A DNA stretch of 64,000 nt, from assembly GCA_026686845.1 (NCBI GenBank), contig JAIVEN010000007.1, positions 33,787,001-33,851,000 of the forward strand. The letters are read 5' to 3'. The position numbers and the translations under genes were made by a program. This document shows positions 12,401 to 24,039 of the stretch, in pieces. The stretch's first letter is position 1. Every line of letters begins with the position of its first letter. A model generated the notes under the pieces. That model did not search any database. It had not been told where the DNA came from and was given only the letters and a program-made list of their open reading frames with translations. This DNA comes from Adenanthera pavonina (taxonomy: Eukaryota > Streptophyta > Magnoliopsida > Fabales > Fabaceae).

Positions 12401-14369
12401 CATTTTGATTTCAATAGGTGAGAAAGCTTCTATGGACATCCAATACTGTTCTTGAAAGTGTTGGTGGGTCTATCTAATCTTTTTTCTGTGTCTAGAAAAA
12501 GAATTTATTAATGATAAGAATAGAAATATGTGACAGACTACAAGTAATCCTCCCAAAACTATGAATACTAAAGACACTAACTTAGAAGAGCTTTCCATTC
12601 CCTTAGTAAATCCACAATGGATACTCCCCCTGAAATTAACCATTTGCTGGAAATGTAAAAACTCTTCCATTCCCTTCCAACCAAAAAGGCACCACAAACC
12701 TGCAAACTAAGAGCACAGCCAAAGGACTTTACGCACCTTGTTCCAGTGTTTTAAAAACCAGACCGGACGTCGAACTGGAAACTTCACTGGGTCACGGTTT
12801 TAATGGTTCAACCGGTTGGATCGGCGGTAGAACCGGTGACGTAATAATTAAGTAAAAATAGTATTATATATAATAATATATGTATAAAAAAAATATCAAA
12901 TTATTAAGAGAATAAATTTAAGTAGTTTAAGTTCATAATAAGTTTATAAGCTCACATAGTAATAATATATATTAAATTATTGAAAGTAATGTTAAAATAC
13001 TTTAACATGATAACACTATATCACCATAATATTATAAAATGACTATATTCCCTCCGTCCCCAATTATAAAAAACAAATAATTAATTCATCAATATCAAGA
13101 AAAAAATAATTTTGGTAGTTAAATTCATTAATTGTACTACAATTTCAATTTTTTTCTAAAATTGCCCACATTAAAAGTCTGAAGTAAGACTAATTCATTA
13201 TTAGTAATTATCAATACAACCTTAATTACTCAAGGGTGTAAAAGAAAAATGATATTAATTACTCCACAAATTTTATCCATGTCTCTTATATTTTAGGATA
13301 AATAAAGAGTCTCAAAATTCTCTTATAATTTGGGATGGAGAGAGTATAATACAATAAATTTTTTCATTTTTATAATTAGTAATTTTAAAATAAAATGAAA
13401 AGTAGTGTTTTACTCTCTAATAATTTTTATAATTAATAATTTTGGTAAAAAAAATTAAATTTAAGTTAAATTTTACCCAATTTAAAAAACCGTCCGGTTC
13501 TCTAAAAATCGCTCCGGTTCCTGGCTCAACTCCGTTTTCCGGCTCAAAAGCCGGTTCAAAGTGGTTCAATCCGGTTCAAACCTTAAAACGGTCCAAAACT
13601 GAAAATCGAGCCGTGCTTCACACCGGGTGACACGGTCTGACTGGTCCGACCGTCCGGTTTTCAGATCATTGCCTTGTTCTGGCCAAAACCAGTGAACTTA
13701 ATGCCTAAAATTACCTGTAGATCAGCTGGACAAACCAGATGTTGATTAAATTACCAATCAGCCTATTCCAAATCTTCTATGCCACTTCAAAATGCAGAAA
13801 ATGATTGTTTTTGTCTCTGAAGTCTGAACATCCGGTGACATCATAGCCTTATGGGGCCTGAGACAGATCATTTGTATTAATTTCTATTGATCATTGTCGT
13901 CCAAACAAAAACCTTTTACTTAGAGGGAGCTTCGATCTTCCAAAAAGATGTAGGCAAAATCTATGTATTTGGATTTCTATTAAAAAGTTAAATAATGAAC
14001 AAGTATATATATGGCAAACGCAGAGTCCAAATGCCAATTTCTTCTATCATCTCCACTTTCTTGTGTCTTTTCTATCTGAACCTTTTAATTTTCAAAATCT
14101 TTTTAATTTATGTATACTTTCTCCTCTCCGTCTGTAGCACTCCTTTTGAGCTGCATGATGACAACTATGTCCTCAAGGCAATGAAATTTTGTGAGAGACC
14201 CCAAAGTGATAATTTGGCCCAGAATCTTGCAGATGGGGGTGAAGGTTCTAGCATGTCAGGCTTGTATCAGGCGCAGATTACTCCCCCAGTTTCAAACCAA
14301 CCAGTTAGAACTCCAACCTCACCACCTCTCCCTGGAATATTGAAGGCAAGGGTTAAGCATGAGCATTGA
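9490..14369 (+). CDS. DPB: DP transcription factor, E2F dimerization partner (DPB type)
   Basis: DP proteins pair with E2F to bind promoters of S-phase genes in the plant RB-E2F cell-cycle pathway, in the nucleus. Nine coding exons join in phase: 9490-9713, 10075-10151, 10354-10397, 11159-11221, 11313-11462, 11585-11653, 11831-11929, 12347-12417 and 14138-14369, giving about 342 residues (Arabidopsis DPB is somewhat longer, DPA shorter). The N-terminus has the SPSSRSEQT and [11 protein letters not shown] stretches of plant DPs. The winged-helix DNA-binding domain (about residues 78-165) contains [16 protein letters not shown], the DP signature [14 protein letters not shown] and KEIQWKGLP. The heterodimerization coiled coil and DP domain follow ([38 protein letters not shown], then [10 protein letters not shown]). 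The C-terminus is a proline/serine-rich tail ending VKHEH. All junctions obey GT-AG. Exon 5 has a TAGCAG tandem acceptor. The 1.7-kb last intron holds nested transposons. No frame damage seen. Confidence 0.95.
12744..13671. mobile_element. hAT-like non-autonomous element in last DPB intron
   Basis: The 928-bp element starts CAGTGTTTTAAAAACC. Its right end, read as reverse complement, starts CAATGATCTGAAAACC. It is flanked by the 8-bp direct repeat CCTTGTTC (12736-12743 and 13672-13679). An 8-bp target duplication plus CA(R)TG ends is the hAT superfamily signature. The ends are rich in ACCGG/GGTTCAA words and the middle is AT-rich. It encodes no transposase. A Stowaway-like MITE sits inside it. 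Confidence 0.75.
13048..13344. mobile_element. Stowaway-like MITE nested in the hAT-like element
   Basis: The 297-bp element has left end TTCCCTCCGTCCCCAATTAT. The reverse complement of the right end reads CTCTCTCCATCCCAAATTAT. TA dinucleotides flank both ends (13046-13047 and 13345-13346). Because it lies inside 12744-13671, the hAT-like insertion came first. Confidence 0.75.
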
Positions 14370-16460
14370 TATGCATTGATATTGTGTTCGTCTTGCGTTA
14401 TTTTAGCATGTTTATATTTGTAAAGTAGTTTCCTGTCGATCAATACACCTTCATGGTTAAGAATACGGCCAGCCAAGTCATTCTGTAGGTTAGTCACAGA
14501 TAGCCACTTGTGCTTCTGGATTCTAAGGAGTCGTTTCTGGCTAAATTTTTACCAGTGTCCACCCTATTTGCCAACATATGATTATTTTTGGAATTTACTC
14601 TGGTGTAAATGGTTACTTATGTTAATCTTTCTTGGGTATTTTTTTTTTAACTTAAGTCTGGGCACATTACACAACTGTAAAATGTTCGGCATAATCCTTT
14701 GGAAGGTTTTTCAACTGGATAATTGACTATATAATTACCCAAATGTGAGTGTCATTAAATTACAAGTAATAATATATATGGATTCACCCATTTAAACATC
14801 CCCTTATTCTGAGTTGCAACTTCAACTGTTTTTCCTCAAGTATTTTTTTGACGATTGGTCGGATAAAAAAAATTATTTGACTAGTATGGTCATAAAAAGC
14901 GAAATCATAGGTAAACATCTTAAGAAAAATTCTCTTTCTCAGTAGGGCCTTTTGAATCACTTCATAATTGATACTTTGGTAGGACAACTATTATGTGATG
15001 CAACTCAGGACCTAATTTTTGGGCCAGAATCGTGCCCCAATTCACCCCAATTTTTTTTTGCCAGAATCATACCCCAATTCAAGCTCCAGATATATAAAAG
15101 AATCATGGATTACATTATAAGCTTTGAAATATTGAAACTTACAAAAGTAGATGCATCCGTATCTGATAGATGATACGATATGATATTTATATTATATGTG
15201 TATCCATTTGTACTATTTTGTATCTATCTGTATCATTTCAAATTTTTACATTAAAATAGGGTTACTTGAAATTATTATAAATATTTTATGATTTATTTTA
15301 ACATTTATGCTATACTTTTTAGAATATTTAATATCCATTTTTATCTTAATAAGTAAATTTATTAATTATACATATAAATAATTATATAAATAATATTATA
15401 TATGTATAAATATCCCTTGCACCTATATCCTAAAATTTTAAAAATTACCGTATCTTTCATATTATGCCGTATCGTATCCGATACACGTACTCGTATAGGT
15501 GCTACATAGATTATAAGTAAATGATATAATAATAAATAACAGTGTCAATGAATAATGTATTGCACGAAATTAAACTGGGAAAAAAATTATTATGTAGATT
15601 GATTTTAATGAGTTATAATGCATTCCTGTTTTAAAAGTTAAGTTTATTATTAATGTATCATTTGTTAAATAGTACTTTTATTTTTGGGCCAGTAACACAA
15701 GTACATGCACCCGATAACTTTTCGTTAAAATGATTCTTTGTCTTGTATAAAAAAAATGATTCAATGTCAACTAATAAAATTTATTATGAAGCTAACCCCG
15801 GTGTAGCCGGTGTGATATATGAGACAATTTTTATAACAAATCAATCAATTATTTTTTTTATAGGAAAAAAAAACAAAACAAGCAAGGCTAGCCAATCCCT
15901 TCAAGTTTCGAAAGCAGTAAATCAGCACTAAAATCACGTCTTTTGTCGTCAAAAAAGTTCCCAGGCAATACTTCAGCGGCAGAAAGCCAGCACTTAGCAG
16001 GGGCATCAACCACACTTAATTAGCCAAACGTGAGAAATGCACTAAGGGAAAGAATTAACTACTTATTACAAATTGAGTTTAAAACTAAAAATTTAACATA
16101 TTTTTCCACAACCAGTACAAAATCAGTTAAAACATGAAAATGTATTAAAACCCTCAAAATAGCCAAGATAATGTGATAAAAATATTAGATTTAGGAGATA
16201 AAATTAAAAATGATAAAATATGGTCACATCAATGAGTTGGTGCCAAATCAGACTAAAAAGCTACATTACCACTAAGCGGATCCCAAATACCCAAATCTAA
16301 CGTATTCATTTAGACTTGATCATATTGGGTGTGAGCTCCCTTCTTATATGGAAAAAGATCCAAAACTAAAAATCCATTATGTGTCTCATTTATTTAAGTG
16401 GAAAGGGGTCATATTAGGGGATGAGAGTGATGACATATTCAAGTTAAAATAGCCGCCTTT
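14370..16460. other. Intergenic region with a possible degenerate TIR element
   Basis: No gene supported. The first few hundred bases are the presumed DPB 3' UTR. From about 15140 to 15515, GTAT/ATAC-rich ends (left: GATGCATCCGTATCTGATAG; right, read as reverse complement: GTAGCACCTATACGAGTACG) look like a decayed inverted-repeat element with an AT-rich core. I could not find a target duplication. Confidence 0.35.
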
Positions 16461-16991
16461 GAGAAAGAATAAGAGAAAAATGTTATTTTCACATATTCAT
16501 AAAGTAATTGTGGAAAAAATTTATTTGTAGATTGGCTAACCGTTGGATCGGGCTGAAATTTTGTTAGCAAGTTTAAGACATCTGATTCTTTATTTTCAAC
16601 GGTTAGATCATTGTTTTGTGCTCTAATGTGAAAGCTATTCAATTTGCATTGAATTTGTATTTTTGGGAATTTTAATTTTCTTGATTTTCTATTGTAAGTC
16701 TTTTGCTTTAGTTGTTGGGATGACTGCTAGCATTGATTTGTGTACTTAATTGAAACTTTTCTGTGCTTGTATTTTTATCATGGTGGAGCTATTTTCATTG
16801 GTCTGGACGACCTATAGTTTTTATCCTTACCTTGAGAAATTTTTCATGTTAAAAATCTTGGTGTGTCTTGATGTATTTGTGGTGTTTATATTGTGTCATA
16901 TATTTATTTGATTGCTCCTCATAAATTCTTGCAAGTAGGAAAGATTTATTTTCACTGCATATTTGTTGCTTTATTATTGTTCATATCAGAG

Positions 16992-17003
16992 TGGTATCAG
17001 AGC
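16992..17003 (+). other. Copia primer-binding site
   Basis: TGGTATCAGAGC is complementary to the 3' end of initiator methionine tRNA. It lies eight bases after the likely LTR end (...TTGTTCA). Confidence 0.8.
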
Positions 17004-17034
17004 TTTGGTTTTGAGGTTATTTAACTTGCTTGAA

Positions 17035-19598
17035 TGATGGAGGTACATACAAATATGATGATTTGTTTAAATGATACTAATTATCATTTGTGGAAGGGCA
17101 AGATAAAGGATTTGCTACTTGTGAAAAATATACATATTCCTGTGTGTGCTACTCAGAAGCTGGATTTCAAGTCTAATGAGGAGTGAGATTTTGAACATCA
17201 ACAAGTATGTGGGCTTATTTGACAATATGTAGAAGATAATGTATATAATCACATTGCTAATGAGACACATGCAAGAATTTTGTGGGAGAAGATTAAGTCA
17301 TTATATGCCTTTTAAATCAGAAAATAATAAATTATATTTGTTGAATTGTTTGATAAATTTGAGGTATAAGGAAAGGAATTCTATTTTAGATCACTTGAAT
17401 GGGTATCAAATTTGATGATGAAGTTTTGCGACTATGGTTTTTTAACACTTTACCTGAGTCTTGGGAGACATTTTGGATTTCAATTACAAACTTAGCTCAT
17501 AATGATATTGTTTCCTTACAAGTGGCAAATAATGGTGCATTTAATAAAGAAATGAGAAGAAAGACACATGAATTTTCATCTCATTCAGAGGTGCTTATCA
17601 CTAAAAATGGGGAAAGAAGTTAGAAAAAGAACCAAAAGATGGTAAAGAGAAGAGCAAGAGTAAGTCCAAGTCCAAGTCTAGATATAAGAATTTATAGTGT
17701 CATCATTGTCATAAAAAGGGACACATTAAGAAGCATTATTTTCTCTTGCAAAAAGAGGATAAAGACAAGAATGGTAAGTAGAAAGAGAAGGGTCAAGACG
17801 ATGATAATTATGTTATTACTGCTACGAGTGATAATTTTCTTATTCTTCATCATTATGAATTAGTTAATTTTGTATCAACTAAAAGCATGTGGATAAAAAA
17901 TGATGGTGATTGTTTTATTGCTGCTACCAGTGAATATCTTCTTATTCTTCATGAGTATGAATTAGTTAATCTTGTTTCAGATAAGAGCATATGAGTAATA
18001 GACAGTGGTGTTATACCGCACGTTACACCAAGGAATGAGTTCTTCACATCTTTTACACTGAGTAACTTTGGAGTATTAAAGACGGGTAATAATGGTAAGG
18101 TTAAGGTAATTGGCATTGGTGATATTTGTCTACAAACCAATACGACAATGAAGTTATGGCTTAGAGGAGTTAAACATGCTCTGAATATTTGCTTTAATTT
18201 GATTTCTGTTCAGAAGTTTGATGATGATGGTTTTGATAACTATTTTAATTCTGGAAAGTGGAGGCCCACTAAAGGTAACTTGGTTGTGGTTAGAGGAGAA
18301 AAATTATCTAAATTGTATTGGACAAAAGTTTTAGTTGCTAGAGACAGTATGAATATCATGGATATGGAGATTTCAAATTTATGGTATCGAAGGCCTAATC
18401 ATATCAGTGAAAAAGGGTTAAATTACTTAGCAAAAAAAGGATGTGCTTCTAGGATTGAAAAGTGCTCAATTGGAGAAGTGTTCTCATTGCATGGTTGGTA
18501 AGTAGACTAGAGTATTTTTCAAGAAACATCCTCCTTCAAGAAAATCAGAGTTACTTGAATTGGTACACTCTAAGATTTGTAGTCCATTAAAGGTAAAACC
18601 CTTTGGTGGTGCTTTTTACTTTATTAACATTATTGATAATTGTTCTAGAAAGTTGCAGGTCTATACTTTAAAGACAAAAGACCAAGTGTTGGAGAAGTTT
18701 AAACAATTTCAAGCTTTCATTGAAAGGCATATAGGTAAATAGTTGAAATGTATTTGTACTGAATGTATTCATATTGACAATGGTGGTGAGTATTGTGGAC
18801 CTTTTGATGTCTTTTGCAAGCAACAGAATATTAGATATTAAAAGACTCCTTCTAAGACTTAGCAAAGACGATAAATCGGACATTGATTGAGAGAGTTATG
18901 TGTATGCTTTATGAAGTGAAATTGCCCAAACATTTTTGGGATGAGACACTGTACACAGTGGTGCACGTTATCAATCTTAGTCATATGGTTGCTTTGAATG
19001 GTAAGGTGCTAGACAAAATTTGGTTTGACAAAAATGTTAATAATAATCACTTGCAAGTCTTTGGTTGTAAGGCATTTGTGCATGTTCCAAAGGATGAAAG
19101 ATCCAAGTTGGATGCAAAAGACAAGACAATGTATCTTTATTAATTATGGTCAGGATGAATTTGACTACATGTTGTATGATCCTATTGATAAGAAGCTTGT
19201 TAGAAGCCGTGATGTGAAGTTCATGGAAGATGAAACCATTGATGACATTGATAAGGTAGAAAAAATAGCTCCTATGAAAGATTATAATCTGTATGATATT
19301 ATTTCAGTACGGTTCCTTATTCATAATCTAGATGCTAATAATGGTAATGTTCAACATAGAGTGCAGTATAACTATCCCAATAATGAGTAGCTTGGAGATG
19401 AATTGAATGTTCCAACAAATGATGTTAAATAGCAATATGAGTCACAAGATGAGAATCTAGATAATGCACTTGAATCACTTCAAGTCCAACTCAGGTGGTC
19501 TAATAATAGGCAAAGACAACCATCTAAAATGTATCCTTCTGATAAGTATGTGATCTTGAATGATGGGGGAGAACATGAGTGTTTTGAAAGGCCATGAA
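17035..19598 (+). pseudogene. Copia gag-pol remnant (gag, PR, integrase; no RT)
   Basis: A polyprotein that would make virus-like particles and integrate the element, now broken into many pieces. Gag begins near 17035 and is hit by in-frame stops within about 50 codons. Near 17697-17740 the zinc knuckle reads CHHCHKKGHIKKHY, with the final cysteine replaced by tyrosine. The protease/spacer region keeps HVTPRNEFFTSF (about 18020). The next frame (18148-18501) has NLISVQKFDDDGFDN and the GAG-pre-integrase LWYRRPNHISEKG. Integrase pieces follow at 18560-18742 (FINIIDNCSRKLQVYTLK), about 18760-18800 (HIDNGGEYCGPFD) and 18883-19143 (LPKHFWDETLYTVVHVINLS). Frames shift repeatedly and stops interrupt. 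The sense end, near 19598, is the proline-rich linker before RT. Not functional. Confidence 0.85.
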
Positions 19599-19670
19599 GA
19601 GTGAAGAAAAACAACCGTGATCTACTATAAAACTTTAATACACTTGAAGTTTTAAATCAAAATTTAGCTA

Positions 19671-19935
19671 CTCCCTCCGGTCCTATATATAGGACCTTTT
19701 GTCTTGGTCCTAAATATAAGATCATTTACAATATACGAGGTGGTATTTATTATGCATTTCCAAAAAAATGCCCCTATTCAATGTATTCAAAGAGAAAAAG
19801 AGAGAGATTAAATAATGGTAGTTTTAGAAAAAGGTTGAAATTTTTGGAGAAATCGAGGTAGTTAATTAGTTTTAACTCCCTTTCTTAATTCGCGTGATTC
19901 GGTTAAAATGGTCTTATATATAGGACCAGAGGGAG
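19671..19935. mobile_element. Stowaway-like MITE
   Basis: The 265-bp element is flanked by TA (19669-19670 and 19936-19937). The left end is CTCCCTCCGGTCCTATATAT. The right end, read as reverse complement, is CTCCCTCTGGTCCTATATAT. This near-perfect inverted repeat makes it the best preserved MITE in the window. Each arm also contains a small palindrome around TATATA. Confidence 0.85.
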
Positions 19936-19937
19936 TA

Positions 19938-21560
19938 TATCACTACTATTTCAAGAAATTTCAGGAAATAACACTTCATTATATATAAATTCGTGAAAAT
20001 AATGAGTGAGTAAAAATTTTTAGTTACCATACCAAAAATTCTTCCAATTAAAATGTGAATTTAATGGCTTAATATTTTAATAAAATCTATGCTAAACAAA
20101 TAAAAAAAAGTGACATGCAGTGCGCCATAATTAATTCAAAACTTGAACTTTTGTTCAAACTAGAATTTTTAGTCCATGCGTTGCAGGGTTTAGTTTAGTG
20201 TCTGAAAAAAAAATCATATAATAGAGTAGGTGTAAAATTTTTAGTAAGTATAATATCTTTAATTTTGAAATGAATAATAGCTAGAATAATGTATGTTTAA
20301 TTTGAAACAATAATTTCAATTTTAACATATTCTCTCCGTTCCTTAATATAAGGGACAATTGTGAGAATTTCTATGTTTTAAAATATAAAGGACAAGAGGA
20401 TTTGTCTGGTGTATTTAATAACTTTTTTAAAAATATCCCTAATTAATATAGTATTTTTCTATTTATATTAATTACATGATGTAAAAGTTATTAATATTAA
20501 ATAAAGGTATTTTTATGTGGGGAAACTTTTTTAAAAATATCTCTAATTAATGGAGGGAAACTAATTGTGTGGGGAAGACAGCATTCACGCAACACACAAT
20601 CACTAAATGGAGATGGAGAAAACGAGTTTCATGAAGAAAATGATGGGAAGAAGAAATGCTATGGAGGACGGAAATAAGTGGGAAGAAGTCACGAGCTCAA
20701 TAAATACACTGTAGTTCCTAAGCACTTAAAAAGGGTAGCGTAGTCATTTTAGATCAATTTTTTGGCTCATTTTTGGACCTTGGTTTGATTCTGTAATTTT
20801 GAAATGTTTAGATCTAGAATTGACATTAATTAAATCTTTTTGTCTTCAAATGCCATTTCCCCAATAAAATTTTATAACCAAAGGGACTCATTTGATGTTT
20901 TAATAGTATGGTTTTTTCTACAAGAAATTTTTACAATAGTAAGAAAACAAAATATATGTAGTTAAGACAAAAATGTATGAAAACCTTTTTTTGTTCATAC
21001 ATTTTTATTAATTAAAAAGATAAAAGTATACTAAAAATTGAAATTAAAAATAACTAATACAAGTAAACTGCCAGTGAACTAAATTTAAAATATATATCAA
21101 TGATAAGATGGATTTTAAAATATGTTGTCAAAAGAGATATTATTTTATAAAAAATATAAAAAGAGTTACTTTCATAATAAAGAAAGAAATTACAATTTAA
21201 AAAAAATTTAACAGTTTTTATAATATTTTATAGAATAAAGAACATGATAAAAATTGTATAAAGAAAGTTAAGATAATAAATAAATGTAAAAACTATGAAA
21301 ATAATATGTTCTTTAAAAAAAGGAAGTTAAAAAGAAAGGGAGGTTAAACAAACTAAATTTAAAATATATATAAATTTAATTATATGCCAACTATAAAGGG
21401 GATTTTTAAAATGTGTTGTCAAAAAAGATATTATTTTTATTGATGATATTTTATCATGGGTGGAGTTAGCTGCCACACCTCATTCAAGAGGTTGTGAGTT
21501 AGAGACTGCAACTCATGTTCCTTAAAAATAACGACATTTTTCACTATTAAGAATAATTAT
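19938..21560. other. AT-rich repeat-derived DNA, no gene
   Basis: No coding potential seen. At about 20332 TCTCTCCGTTCCTTAATATA resembles one Stowaway end, but I could not find a convincing partner. Two segments (about 21060-21140 and 21355-21440) share AAATTTAAAATATATA...GATTTTAAAATRTGTTGTCAAAA.AGATAT and look like diverged direct repeats. Confidence 0.4.
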
Positions 21561-21589
21561 TCCTATTAAAAAAAATTTCTTTGTTGGCC

Positions 21590-22330
21590 AAAGCCATTCC
21601 TATTGGAATGGAATGATTCCAGTTACAAATTCAACTGAACATGGGAATAAATTACCTAATGAAACAACCTACAAGGTAACCCAGGAAAAAATAATAGATT
21701 ACAATATATAGATAATACATTATAATAGAGTATAACACATTACAGTAGATTACAACCTAGTTGGTAAAAAAAAAATTACACCTAGAAAAAAAATTAAAAC
21801 AACTCCAGAACAAGAAAACAGCTACTGACAGTGATTTGTGACAATGTTCAAACTATCCCGTGACTCTAAGTCTATCCCATTATGAATAGTCATTCCTATT
21901 AGAATGGAAGAGTTCTTATTACAAGTTCAACTAAACATGGAAATAGATTACCTAATGAAACAACCTACAAGGTAATATAGGAAAAAACAATAGATTACAA
22001 TATATAGATAATACATTACAATAGATTACGACCTAGTTGGTCAAAAAAAATTAAACCTAGAAAAAAAAATTAAAATAGCTCTAGAACAAGAAAACAACTA
22101 CTGACAGTAATTTCGAACAATGTTCAAACCATCCCATGACTCTAAGTCTATTCCATTAGGAATAGCCATTCCAAGGGTTCTTGTTACAAGTTCAACTAAA
22201 CATGGAAATAGATTACCTAATGAAACAACCTACAAGGTAACCCAGGAAAAAACAATAGATTACAATATATAGATAATACATTAAAATATATTACTACATA
22301 GAAAAATAAAAAATGAAAAAAAAAGCAGCT
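21590..22330. repeat. Three tandem copies of a ~270-bp repeat
   Basis: The block containing CCTAATGAAACAACCTACAA, then an ATAGATTACAATATATAGAT stretch, recurs at about 21655, 21952 and 22216. The first two copies continue to a region containing ACTGACAGT and GACTCTAAGTCTAT; the third is truncated after about 22300. No coding content or known family recognised. Confidence 0.8.
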
Positions 22331-23480
22331 CCACAGTGCATCCTCTTGCAACAAGACGCCAAAGGGTTGGGGTTTCTGTGATTGAAATTCGTGAAAGTGC
22401 ATAAAACGTTCAGAATTCATGAAAGTGCACAAAGCATTCAAATTGTAAATGTAATGGTGGTAGGTGTGAATGGTAAGGAGCAAATGTTAGGACATGTAGC
22501 TAAGAATTTAATGAGTAATGAATCAAAGGCTTGTAATGGAAGAAATGTGGTAACACATAGCATACATGAAAGGGCAAAGTGGTTAGAGGTGAGAGAAAAT
22601 GTGAGTATATAGGATGAGAAGGAAGCATAGAGAAGAAAAGGATGTGGAAGAATATCGTGGATTCTCTCTCTGAGCATTTCCTTCCTTATCTTATATTTCC
22701 CTCTTCTTGATATGTTCGGCATTCTCCTCCTCCCTATGCTATCTTATTCCCCATCTGTATTGCTTTCTCTTCTATACTAGTAATCAATGTTTTGTAGCTA
22801 AGCTCTATCATTAATGTAAGCTTCAATTCTAAATTCCATTAATAAAAGCCATATGCTCTAGTAGCTTTTGGCGACCATAACATTGAAGGTGCACAAAGCA
22901 TCCAAAATTCGTGAAAGTGCACAAAGCATCCAAATCATGACAATGGGCTTAGCCCATCTGTTTTAAGGGAAAAAAAAACATTTGAAAGATAAAGTTAATG
23001 GACATTTTTGTGGGGATTAAGAAAAAAAAAAAGAGTAAAAGCAAAACCTTTCCAATGTATGAAGAAGAAACTGATGGGGATCCATGAGTGATCTCTTGAA
23101 AACCTGATATGATAAAGAACAATGGTCAAGGATCGTTTATGTTAGGAAGTATGTGAGATTTTTTCTTCTTATGTGTTTACAGAAACAATGTTACCTTCAA
23201 CAGGCTTCCTTGGCACTCTAACAATTAGAATAGAGATTAGGGACTATGAGAGAGAGAAAGAGACTTACGAGAATAGAGAACAAAGATGAGGGATTCACTG
23301 AGAGAGTGAGAGAGAGGATTTCACTAAGAGAGTGAATAAAGAATAGAAAACAGAGATGAGGATTCACCGAGAGAGTGAGAGAGAAAGACAGTTTCATATT
23401 GAGGAGAATGGAAGAAAGGAAATTTTAGAGAAAGAGAGAGCAAAGTTTTTCTAGAGGTAATATTCATATGGAGGAAATAG
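22331..23480. other. Repeat-rich region, no gene called
   Basis: Short direct repeats with core GAAAGTGCACAAAGCAT occur near 22420 and twice near 22890-22930. A purine-rich tandem repeat (GAGAGAGTGAGAGAGA words) spans about 23220-23440. Reading frames at 22382-22612 and on the opposite strand overlap each other and show no recognisable domain. Confidence 0.5.
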
Positions 23481-23540
23481 TTGTTGGGAGCGTGTATGAA
23501 GGGTATAATATAATTGTTGGAACTTATGAGCACATTATTA

Positions 23541-24038
23541 TGCCCCACATCAGATGGATCAGGGGTTAGTCCTAGGTTTATAAGCAAGGGTGCTGCACAT
23601 CCCATTAAGACGCCTTTTTAGGAAGAGGGTAATGAACTCGTGGCAAGTGGTATCAGAGCTGGCCCCAAGTTTGTCAAGTCGGTAGGCCTTTTGGTGGGCC
23701 ACCCATGACAAGGGCATCACGAATTAGCTGGGGAAGCTAATGCCCCACATTGGATAGACCAGAAGTTAGTTCTGGGTTTATATGTGAGGGCGCTGCACAT
23801 CCCACTGAGGCATCCTTTTGAGGAGAGGGTAATGGACCCGGTGACAAGTGGTATCAGAGCTGTCCCAGATTTGCCTAGTTAGTGGGCCCTCCAGTGAGCC
23901 ACCCGTGACAAGAGTGTCACGAATTAGCTGGGGAACTGTTACACCTCACATCAGACGGACCAGGGGTGGACTTATAAGTGGAGCGTTACACACCCCATTG
24001 AGACGCCTTTTTGGAGAGAAGGTAATTGACTCATAACA
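23541..24038 (+). mobile_element. Tandem TRIM-like retroelement (three LTR units, two primer sites)
   Basis: Three related units of about 100 bp occur at 23541-23645, 23741-23846 and 23937-24038. Each starts TG, ends CA and contains a CACATC-type start and a GGTAAT.GAC.C..G segment. Units 1 and 2 are each followed two bases later by TGGTATCAGAGC (23648-23659, 23849-23860), the initiator-tRNA-Met primer site. Each is then followed by a non-coding spacer of about 90 bp ending ACGAATTAGCTGGGGAA. Very short LTRs, a primer site and no coding capacity match terminal-repeat retrotransposons in miniature. The LTR-spacer-LTR-spacer-LTR layout suggests a tandem copy. No flanking target duplication was obvious. 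Confidence 0.7.
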
Positions 24039-24039
24039 G

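Larger units (their letters stand above)
16470..19620 (+). mobile_element. Truncated Ty1/copia retrotransposon
   Basis: A 5' LTR-like block ends near 16983 and is followed at 16992-17003 by TGGTATCAGAGC, the primer site complementary to initiator tRNA-Met used by many copia elements. Decayed gag, protease, GAG-pre-integrase and integrase remnants follow in the order expected for Ty1/copia. The similarity stops at the linker after integrase; reverse transcriptase, RNase H and the 3' LTR are absent. A MITE starts 50 bp further on. The left LTR edge is uncertain by about 100 bp. Confidence 0.8.

Noticed and set aside
20332..20680. Possible further Stowaway MITE beginning TCTCTCCGTTCC
   Set aside because: One end is plausible, but I could not find a matching inverted end with a TA flank.
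16992..23860. TGGTATCAGAGC occurrences as possible tRNA gene pieces
   Set aside because: They are retroelement primer sites next to LTR ends; no cloverleaf surrounds them.
23848..24036. 62-codon frame in the TRIM-like unit
   Set aside because: It starts in the primer-binding site and crosses the third LTR; it is a by-product of the repeat.
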